From the NCBI GenBank assembly GCA_029250305.1, contig JAQXFM010000080.1:1-8570 (forward strand): 8,570 nt of DNA, written 5' to 3'. The notes beneath the pieces were generated by a model, which did not search any database, had not been told where the DNA came from, and worked only from the letters and a program-made list of their open reading frames with translations. This DNA is from Candidatus Poseidoniaceae archaeon. GTDB taxonomy: Archaea; Thermoplasmatota; Poseidoniia; Poseidoniales; Poseidoniaceae. A program made the position numbers and the translations under genes. This document shows positions 1 through 5,230 of the stretch, one piece after another; position 1 is the stretch's first letter; the number at the start of each line of letters is the position of its first letter.

Positions 1-605
1 CCCTCTACATTTCCACAAACGAAGGACAGGCAGAGATTGTCCGTATTTTCCAGAAGTACAGTTGGCCGATGGACATCAATGTGCGAACGATCGGTGAAGA
101 ATACAATTCAACAGTCTTAGAGCGTGAACTTCTTGCAAGCCGCTATCGACTTGAAGGCTTCCAACTCGCTGACATCCAGCGGCTCGCACAAACTCGGTTT
201 GTCGACGATACGAACCAAGATTTTTTGACCGAAGTGACCAATGAAATCATGGCACTCGGGCCTTATTTCCGTGCTGTGGTTGACAGCCTCGACTTTTTCC
301 TTCAACGTGAAGATCCTGCACGTGTGGTGGCGATGGTCCGCATGCTCCAAGCCCACGCACAACTTCACCGTGGTCTTTTGCTCATCTCTGTTTCAACCAA
401 CGGCCTTGACCCTGTTATCAAGCAAGAATTATCCACCATTGCCGACATGGTGCTCTCATTCAAGGTACGAACCATTGGTACAGATTTCGAAACTTCCATG
501 ATTGTTTCCAAGTTCCGAAACGCACCTGAAAACTTGAAGATCCTCGTTTTCCGTGTGACGCCAGAAGAAGGAATCACTCCAGAAACCGTCGAGCGTATCG
601 CTTGA
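1..605 (+). CDS. RecA/KaiC-superfamily ATPase (FlaH/KaiC-like), C-terminal part
   Basis: The frame is open from the left edge (first full codon at position 3), so the N-terminus with the Walker A loop is missing. About 200 residues are visible, and the ATG at 69 is internal rather than a start. The first residues, LYISTNEGQAEIVRIF, resemble the beta-strand after the P-loop in KaiC, RAD55 and FlaH proteins (typically hYhTTEExxxxh). A Walker B-like strand, AVVDSLDFFL, lies near 273-302. The end (FRVTPEEGITPETVERIA) resembles the C-terminal strand of FlaH/KaiC-like ATPases, where a phrase like FRVEPxxGL is usual. These proteins are cytoplasmic ATPases acting in signalling or archaellum assembly; which role applies here cannot be told. 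The TGA at 603-605 is followed 6 nt later by the methyltransferase ATG, suggesting cotranscription. The superfamily call is fairly safe, the subfamily is not. Confidence 0.7.
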   Translation, partial: LYISTNEGQAEIVRIFQKYSWPMDINVRTIGEEYNSTVLERELLASRYRLEGFQLADIQRLAQTRFVDDTNQDFLTEVTNEIMALGPYFRAVVDSLDFFLQREDPARVVAMVRMLQAHAQLHRGLLLISVSTNGLDPVIKQELSTIADMVLSFKVRTIGTDFETSMIVSKFRNAPENLKILVFRVTPEEGITPETVERIA

Positions 606-611
606 TGGCCG

Positions 612-1430
612 ATGGAGCGCACCCTTGTTGGTGCCCTCTTTCACAGCGATATGTCCAAAGAGGTCGGCACGCGCCGCACACCCATGGGAACCCGTGATGC
701 AACAGGTGGATACGACCCCTCTGGCATTGACTTGGAGGCCTGGACAATTCTCGAGGCGCAACTCGAAGCCACGATTCCCAATTATGACCGGGTCAACAAA
801 TTGATGACCTTCGGCCAAGACAAAAGGTGGAGGAGAAATGTTCGAAACCATGCCACGCCGGGCATGAAAGTTCTCGAAGTCGGATGCGGCCCTGGTTCGT
901 TTGCCGAAGACCTCGTTGGGCTGGATGTGACGTGCTTGGATCCCTCTCCTGAGATGCTGAAGGTCGCAAAGAAGCGAGTTGATGCAGCCCGAGCAAGCCG
1001 TGGCGAAAAGCCAGCCGCTTACGTCGAAGCCATCGCCGAATCCATCCCACTTGAAGACAATACCTTTGACATGGTGTTCTGCTTGTTCTCATTCCGTGAT
1101 TTTCAGGACAAGAAAAAGGGTCTCGAAGAAATCTACCGCGTGCTTAAGCCGGGTGGTCAGTTGGTCATCTGCGATGCTGGGAAAGCAAACTGGTTTCATG
1201 GTCTCGCTGGGCGTATTTGGATGGCAACCGCTGTTCAAGTGTTGGCCCGCATCGTCACCAAAGACAAGAATCACCCATGGAAAGGCCTCGCCAATACTTA
1301 CTCGCACTACGGCACAAACGGGTACTACCGCACTATGATCAAGGATGTTGGTTACCAAGAAGTTCAAGGGCGCCTTTTGTGGCCCTTTGCCATGGCAAGC
1401 CGTTTCCGTGGCACGAAGCCAGAGCAGTGA
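612..1430 (+). CDS. UbiE/MenG-like class I SAM-dependent methyltransferase
   Basis: This 272-residue protein has a Rossmann methyltransferase fold. The SAM-binding motif I is VLEVGCGPGS (residues 87-96), and the acidic residue that normally contacts the SAM ribose is D110 in TCLDPS. Later come a motif like DNTFDMVFCLFSFRDFQDK and the RVLKPGGQLVICD strand. Residues 58-73 (YDRVNKLMTFGQDKRW) match the UbiE/MenG N-terminal signature of the type YDxxNxxxSxGxxxxW, which points to C-methylation of demethylmenaquinone or a related prenylated quinone. That substrate is inferred from family resemblance; other small-molecule methyltransferases share the fold. The start is uncertain: ATG 612, 651 and 684 are in frame and none has a clear Shine-Dalgarno site. 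I kept 612 because it sits 6 nt after the preceding gene. A quinone-maturation enzyme next to the ATP synthase would fit a respiratory organism. Confidence 0.8.
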   Translation: MERTLVGALFHSDMSKEVGTRRTPMGTRDATGGYDPSGIDLEAWTILEAQLEATIPNYDRVNKLMTFGQDKRWRRNVRNHATPGMKVLEVGCGPGSFAEDLVGLDVTCLDPSPEMLKVAKKRVDAARASRGEKPAAYVEAIAESIPLEDNTFDMVFCLFSFRDFQDKKKGLEEIYRVLKPGGQLVICDAGKANWFHGLAGRIWMATAVQVLARIVTKDKNHPWKGLANTYSHYGTNGYYRTMIKDVGYQEVQGRLLWPFAMASRFRGTKPEQ

Positions 1431-1443
1431 AGGCGTTTCCTCA

Positions 1444-1455
1444 GACCAATTGGTC
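1444..1455. repeat. Perfect 12-bp palindrome GACCAATTGGTC
   Basis: GACCAATTGGTC reads the same on both strands and lies about 25 nt upstream of the TATA-like element. Its right half, TTGGTC, is the start of a motif that recurs at 1491. The palindromic form is typical of dimeric regulator binding sites, but a 12-bp palindrome can arise by chance. Confidence 0.5.
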
Positions 1456-1503
1456 ATCGAAACATCCCCATTACCCTCATAAACCCCCTCTTGGTCCCCG
1501 AAA
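1450..1503 (+). repeat. Imperfect 13-nt direct repeat TTGGTCNNCGAAA flanking the TATA-like element
   Basis: Copy one is TTGGTCATCGAAA at 1450-1462 and copy two is TTGGTCCCCGAAA at 1491-1503, matching at 11 of 13 positions. The copies start 41 nt apart, close to four helical turns, so both would face the same side of the DNA. They lie on either side of CATAAA (1478-1483). Function is unknown. Confidence 0.45.
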
Positions 1504-1524
1504 TCGCTGGTGATTGTTTTGGGT

Positions 1525-1836
1525 ATGGCCGATGTCCTTCGTAAAATCAAGCAAGCGGAACAAGATGCCGAAAAGCAACTTGCTGATGCCCAAGCTGAAG
1601 TCAGTAAAATTGCAGCAGATGCCCGCCGTCAATCTGTGCAGATCATCGCCGATGCAACTGATGGCTCAGTTGCAGACACTCAAACAACCCTTGACGCAGC
1701 CCGTGCTCAAGCAAACTCCGAAGCGGATGGTGTTCACTCGGAAGGCCAAAAGAAGGTCGCTGAAATCGAATCCTCCGCAGCAAGCCGCAAGGACAAAGCC
1801 GTCGCCCATCTGTTGGACACGGTTTCTTCACAGTGA
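1525..1836 (+). CDS. atpH: A-type ATP synthase subunit H (peripheral stalk)
   Basis: This 103-residue protein is almost wholly helical and hydrophilic. Long Ala/Glu/Lys/Gln-rich heptad-like stretches, such as KIKQAEQDAEKQLADAQAEV, are typical of the coiled coil by which subunit H pairs with subunit E in the peripheral stalks that hold the catalytic head still. The length matches the usual size of about 100-110 residues. I chose the ATG at 1525 (MADVLRKIKQAE). It fits the family N-terminus and follows GGTGAT (1509-1514) with a 10-nt gap. An in-frame GTG at 1510 lies inside that ribosome-binding site and would add an unneeded MIVLG. This is the first gene of the operon, 9 nt before atpI. Sequence conservation in H is low, so the call rests on coiled-coil character, size and position. 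Confidence 0.9.
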   Translation: MADVLRKIKQAEQDAEKQLADAQAEVSKIAADARRQSVQIIADATDGSVADTQTTLDAARAQANSEADGVHSEGQKKVAEIESSAASRKDKAVAHLLDTVSSQ

Positions 1837-1845
1837 GTTGGTATC

Positions 1846-4254
1846 ATGTTCGCAACCACAGAGATGTCACGCCTCACCGTGGCGGCTCCTGTCGGTAAAC
1901 TCGAGGCAGTGCTCCGCAAGTGTGCATCTCTTTCCTGCGTCCACATCGAAGAATACGAACATTTCCAAGATGGAATTGGTGTCGGCCGTGCGCTCTCAAG
2001 CGAGGGTGCAGACAAAACAAGCGCCATGCTCACCAAGGTTCGTGCGGTTACATCTGCCGTTCAGGCAATCAATACCGAAGGGCCGGTTGCAGCAAAAGAT
2101 GCAGCGTCGATGATGGAATCCTTCGGGCCGAAAGTCGATGATGCCCTTGCCTACCTCGAGACCATCCGGGAAAGTGAATCATCGATTTCTACCTTGAGCG
2201 ATCAACTCCAAGTCTTGGAGCGACTTGCTCCTCTTGACCTCCCATTGGAACTCATGGGCGGATTCGACGGCTTGGAAGTCTATGTTGGAGAAACACCACG
2301 TGCCAGCAAGTCAAAGGCTGTGTTCTCCGCTCTCGGCACTGAAATTCTTCTCCACTCCGCACCGGGCGTCGTTGCTGTTGCTTGCCAACCGCAGCACGCT
2401 GCAGAGGTCCAAATCTGCCTCGCAGAATTGGGCGCAAAAGCCGTTCAAATTCCATCAGGCGAAGGATCGCCTGCAAAGAAGGCAACAGCTGTTCGTGATG
2501 AAATGGCCACCCTCGAGAACACAATCGCATCTTCCCGTGAAGCGCTCGCTGCTTGGGTTGACCGAAACGCTCGTTCCCTCGTGGCTCTCGAAGAATTCCT
2601 AACTCGGGAAGACGCCATCTACACCGCACCTACTTTAGTGGCAGTGAGCGACCAAGCATTTGCTTTGGACGGATGGGTTCCAACTTCGCAAGGCGACATG
2701 GTCAAGGCAGAACTTGGCAAGATCGCCTCGCACGTCGCTGTTGATGCGTACGTCGATCCTCATCACGGGCACGGCCATGACGACCACCATGACGATGCTC
2801 CATCTCACGCAAAGGAACTGGTCATGCTATCCGATTACTTGCTCAAGACCAAGCAATCGGTGTTCCAATTCTTCAAGGCCATCGATCTCGATGACTCCGG
2901 AAAAATAGACTCCTACGAATTCCAGCAAGCTCTGAAGTCTTCGAACATTGGCGACCTTCCGCCCTGGGACATTGGACCGCTCGTTCAAGCGCTTGACTTG
3001 GATGGAGACGGAAAAATCAACTTGCCAGAACTCGACATCGCTCTCACGATGGTCCGAGCAACTCCAGTGCAGGACGAACATCACGAAGAACCCGCTCCTC
3101 CAATCGAATTTGACAACGGAACGGCCACTCAGCCGTTTGAACTTCTTGTCGATCTTGTCGGCCGCCCTAAGTATGGAACATTCGAGCCTTCGATGCTGAT
3201 TATGATGACCTTCCCGTTCATGTACGGCATGATTCTTGGCGATTGGGGCTATGGTGTGGTCTTGCTAGCGCTTTCATTCTGGCTTGGCTCCAAACCATTT
3301 GCAGTTGATCCTCTCGCTCAAAAGGGCATGACAGTCCTCCGATGGATGGGTGTCTGGTGTGTCATCTGGGGCATCATCTTTGCAGAAGGCTTTGGCTTTG
3401 TGTGGGATGGCAGCATGTATGATACGGCTGGCGTCCTCAAAGATGGATACCGTTGGGGTCCAGACATTGCTATTCTCACCAGTTTCTACGATTGGGCTCA
3501 TGATGTGTTGGTAATGCCTGAATCCCTCGCAGTGTTGCTCGGTTTGGGTGACAGCGGTCATCCGTTTGTGATGATGCCTTTCCACCGAGCCAGTGCAGGT
3601 CACGGCCTTGAGCAATATGTTTCGCTTGCTGTCTACCTCGGCGTATTCCACATCTTCGTTGGTCTCATTATCGGATTCAAGAACGTCAACAAGGCGCACG
3701 GCCTTGATGCAGCGTTCTTTGAGAAGGGCTCTTGGCTAATGATCCTCATCGGCGGGTTCATGATTTGTCGAAACTTCATCATGGGCTACAACGACCTGTT
3801 CGAACTTCAACCATTGTGGAACTTCCTGCTTATCGGCGGAATCCTCTGCCTCATCGTTGGTCTAGCGATCTACGAAGGGTTCGGCTGGGCTGGTGGCATC
3901 CTCATGGGTCCAATTGAAACCTTTGGCTTGCTTGCAAACACCCTCTCTTACCTCCGAATTATGGCGGTTGGTGTCGCAGGTGTCAAAATCGCAGAAGTTT
4001 CCATCATCATGGGCTGGGAGAACATCTTGGTTGGCTTAGAAAACGGTGGAGCCTCTGGTTACCTTACCGCAGCGCTCTGCTTTGTCATCTTCATGTTCGT
4101 GCAAGTCTTCGCTCTTGCCCTCGGAATTCTTTCCCCTACAATTCACGCAGCCCGTCTCCACTTTGTGGAATGGATGGGCAAATTCTACGACGGATCCGGC
4201 CGTGCATTCGCACCGCTCGGTGGCCGTTCCCTCCACGTTGAGGGTCAATCATAG
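1846..4254 (+). CDS. atpI: A-type ATP synthase subunit I (a subunit) with an inserted EF-hand pair
   Basis: This 802-residue membrane stator subunit provides the two ion half-channels beside the proteolipid ring and anchors the peripheral stalks. Residues 1-303 are the cytoplasmic helical N-domain, beginning MFATTEMSRLTVAAPVGKL and ending with the typical GWVP element. Residues 304-421 are an insertion: a His-rich linker, two EF-hands and a second His/acid linker. The family phrase PFELLVDLVGRPKYGTFEPS then leads into about eight membrane helices, roughly 448-464, 468-482, 495-513, 591-611, 630-648, 657-680, 694-720 and 738-764. R704 in SYLRIMAVGVAGV is the expected essential stator arginine, and R770 in HAARLHFVEWMGKF matches the second conserved arginine. 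The loop between helices three and four (about 517-590) is rather long. Without the insertion the length would be about 690, which is normal for archaeal I subunits. Its ribosome-binding site is weak (GTGAG at 1833-1837, overlapping the atpH stop). Confidence 0.96.
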   Translation: MFATTEMSRLTVAAPVGKLEAVLRKCASLSCVHIEEYEHFQDGIGVGRALSSEGADKTSAMLTKVRAVTSAVQAINTEGPVAAKDAASMMESFGPKVDDALAYLETIRESESSISTLSDQLQVLERLAPLDLPLELMGGFDGLEVYVGETPRASKSKAVFSALGTEILLHSAPGVVAVACQPQHAAEVQICLAELGAKAVQIPSGEGSPAKKATAVRDEMATLENTIASSREALAAWVDRNARSLVALEEFLTREDAIYTAPTLVAVSDQAFALDGWVPTSQGDMVKAELGKIASHVAVDAYVDPHHGHGHDDHHDDAPSHAKELVMLSDYLLKTKQSVFQFFKAIDLDDSGKIDSYEFQQALKSSNIGDLPPWDIGPLVQALDLDGDGKINLPELDIALTMVRATPVQDEHHEEPAPPIEFDNGTATQPFELLVDLVGRPKYGTFEPSMLIMMTFPFMYGMILGDWGYGVVLLALSFWLGSKPFAVDPLAQKGMTVLRWMGVWCVIWGIIFAEGFGFVWDGSMYDTAGVLKDGYRWGPDIAILTSFYDWAHDVLVMPESLAVLLGLGDSGHPFVMMPFHRASAGHGLEQYVSLAVYLGVFHIFVGLIIGFKNVNKAHGLDAAFFEKGSWLMILIGGFMICRNFIMGYNDLFELQPLWNFLLIGGILCLIVGLAIYEGFGWAGGILMGPIETFGLLANTLSYLRIMAVGVAGVKIAEVSIIMGWENILVGLENGGASGYLTAALCFVIFMFVQVFALALGILSPTIHAARLHFVEWMGKFYDGSGRAFAPLGGRSLHVEGQS
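2758..3096 (+). other. EF-hand pair and His-rich linkers inserted in subunit I (residues 305-421 region)
   Basis: The first linker is DPHHGHGHDDHHDD, with H306, H307, H309, H311, H314, H315 and then H321. The first EF-hand follows helix FQFFKAI and has the loop DLDDSGKIDSYE (residues 347-358, positions 2884-2919). The second has the loop DLDGDGKINLPE (residues 384-395, positions 2995-3030). Both keep Asp at loop positions 1 and 3, Ser or Asp at 5, Gly at 6, Ile at 8 and the bidentate Glu at 12, so both look able to bind Ca2+. The second linker is DEHHEEPAPP from residue 410. The unit sits where typical subunit I has only a short acidic linker before the PFE.LV...G.PKY phrase. Both loops share the nucleotide string CGGAAAAAT (2898-2906 and 3009-3017), consistent with an old duplication of one hand. 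Confidence 0.93.
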
Positions 4255-4276
4255 TCCACGGACACTAAAAAAATAC

Positions 4277-4282
4277 GGAGGT
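4277..4282 (+). promoter_or_regulatory. Strong Shine-Dalgarno site of atpK (GGAGGT)
   Basis: GGAGGT lies 7 nt before the ATG at 4290 and is a full match to the archaeal anti-Shine-Dalgarno core. It is one of the best sites in the operon, in contrast to the weak one before atpI. That fits the need for many K copies per complex and a single I. An A-rich run (4267-4273) precedes it. Confidence 0.75.
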
Positions 4283-4289
4283 AGCAAAT

Positions 4290-4595
4290 ATGAACGCAAA
4301 CACCCTAAAAACGAGCCTAAGAACATTGATCCTACTGGCAGCCATCACCATGGTTGCTCAAGGAGCAGCAGCAGCAGACCCAGCAAACGCCAGCGATGGT
4401 GACGGATACACAGCAATCGGACACGGTATCGCCCTCGGCCTTGCCGCAATCGGTGCTGGATGGTCCCAATCCGCAATCGGCAGCGCAGCTGTTGGTATGC
4501 TCGCAGAAGACGGAAGCAAGTTCGGCCCAGCATTGATTTTCACTGCTTTGCCGGAATCCATCGTCATTCTCGGTGCACTACCACTCTTCCTATGA
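4290..4595 (+). CDS. atpK: A-type ATP synthase subunit K (proteolipid, c subunit)
   Basis: This 101-residue subunit forms the ion-carrying rotor ring. Residues 1-29 look like a signal peptide: basic residues K7 and R11, a hydrophobic core LILLAAITMVAQ, and a likely cleavage site after AAA before DP. The mature part is one hairpin. Helix one is about 40-71, with the Gly/Ala-packed phrase GLAAIGAGWSQSAIGSAAVG; a polar loop AEDGSKFGP follows; helix two is 79-101. The ion-binding carboxylate is E89 in ALPESIVILG. The protein stops 12 residues after E89, which resembles haloarchaeal K subunits rather than a truncation. Q60 in helix one and S90 beside the glutamate are part of the known Na+ ligand set, but the Thr/Gln and Tyr positions of that set are Ile and Leu, so ion choice is unclear. 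The gene is followed by a GC-rich hairpin. Confidence 0.95.
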   Translation: MNANTLKTSLRTLILLAAITMVAQGAAAADPANASDGDGYTAIGHGIALGLAAIGAGWSQSAIGSAAVGMLAEDGSKFGPALIFTALPESIVILGALPLFL

Positions 4596-4614
4596 AGACG
4601 CCCAATGATGGAAG

Positions 4615-4630
4615 GGCCGGGTTTCCGGCC
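4615..4630 (+). promoter_or_regulatory. GC-only 6-bp stem-loop between atpK and atpE
   Basis: GGCCGG (4615-4620), a GTTT loop (4621-4624) and CCGGCC (4625-4630) form a perfect six-pair G-C stem. It lies 20 nt after the atpK stop and ends 18 nt before the atpE ribosome-binding site. No T-run follows, so it is not a classical terminator. It could stabilise or mark a processed atpHIK 3' end, raising K levels relative to downstream genes; that is inference. Confidence 0.5.
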
Positions 4631-4647
4631 AATTGAAATCAAACCAC

Positions 4648-4652
4648 AGGAG
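4648..4652 (+). promoter_or_regulatory. Shine-Dalgarno site of atpE (AGGAG)
   Basis: AGGAG lies 8 nt before the ATG at 4661, giving atpE independent ribosome entry downstream of the stem-loop and supporting this start. Confidence 0.65.
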
Positions 4653-4660
4653 AAATCACT

Positions 4661-5221
4661 ATGACGCTTGAAACACTTGCAAAAGACATCTCGAAATCAG
4701 CTAAGGCGGAAGCCGAAGCAATGATCGCAGAGGCCCAAAAAGAGGCTGATACGATTGTTGAAGAAGCCACCGAAAAGGCAGCAACAATTCGCTCGGAAGC
4801 GGCCAGCCGCACCGAACGCGAAGCAACTCAGATTGCCCGTGAAGTTGTTGCGAGCGCCCGTCAAGCCAACCAGAAAGAAATCCTCGTCGCTCGCCGAAAG
4901 GTGCTCGACGAAACCCTGGCGGCAACACGTGCTGAACTCAGCAGCCCGAAGATGAAAGGACGAGCATCCTTGCTCAAGTCCTTGATGGCAAAGGCTGACA
5001 AAATTGGAAAGGACTTCGATGTCCGTCCGGTTGAAATGGACCGAAAGGCACTCACAGAACTCGCTGGAAAGCGAGGAATGGGTGACGCAGTCGATGGCCT
5101 CGGGGGCTTTGTCCTCGAAGCAACCGATGGTTCAGTTTCGTATGACATGCGCTTCGATACTCTTCTGGAATCCTCTTGGAAAGACCAGTTGAGTGCAACA
5201 ACCAACATACTGTTTGAGTGA
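4661..5221 (+). CDS. atpE: A-type ATP synthase subunit E (peripheral stalk)
   Basis: This 186-residue protein has the two-part build of subunit E. Residues 1 to about 95 are a long Ala/Glu/Lys/Arg-rich helix (for example AEAEAMIAEAQKEADTIVEE) that pairs with subunit H as the peripheral stalk coiled coil. A globular C-terminal part carries the conserved phrase GGFVLEATDGSVSYDMRFDTLLE, which in the family reads roughly GGhhLExxDGxhxhDNTFExhLE and binds the N-terminus of a catalytic-head subunit. The length is normal for the family (about 185-205). The ATG at 4661 follows an AGGAG site. Its TGA (5219-5221) lies within the ribosome-binding region of atpC, so the two are probably translationally coupled. 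Confidence 0.95.
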   Translation: MTLETLAKDISKSAKAEAEAMIAEAQKEADTIVEEATEKAATIRSEAASRTEREATQIAREVVASARQANQKEILVARRKVLDETLAATRAELSSPKMKGRASLLKSLMAKADKIGKDFDVRPVEMDRKALTELAGKRGMGDAVDGLGGFVLEATDGSVSYDMRFDTLLESSWKDQLSATTNILFE

Positions 5222-5230
5222 GGGATGAAG

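Larger units (their letters stand above)
1431..1524. promoter_or_regulatory. Putative promoter/operator region of the ATP synthase operon
   Basis: This 94-nt spacer is the longest in the window and separates the methyltransferase from the first ATP synthase gene, so it is the natural place for the operon promoter. A weak TATA-like element, CATAAA, lies at 1478-1483, about 42 nt before the atpH ATG. That would put transcription start near 1505-1510 and give a short leader containing the GGTGAT ribosome-binding site (1509-1514). No purine-rich BRE is obvious upstream of it. The repeats described separately bracket this element. The TATA assignment is tentative. Confidence 0.4.

Noticed and set aside
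1514..2113. 199-residue open frame on the plus strand in a second phase
   Set aside because: It overlaps both atpH and the start of atpI, whose products are recognisable, and its translation is low-complexity Ser/Lys/Arg/Pro sequence.
4255..4289. Internal promoter before atpK from the A-rich CTAAAAAAATAC run
   Set aside because: A TATA box there would place transcription start at about the atpK ATG, leaving out its strong Shine-Dalgarno site; the run is better read as an unstructured lead-in to that site.
4551..4600. Truncation or frameshift of subunit K, which ends only 12 residues after its key glutamate
   Set aside because: Haloarchaeal-type K subunits end at a similar distance, and the sequence after the stop encodes no further membrane helix before the hairpin.
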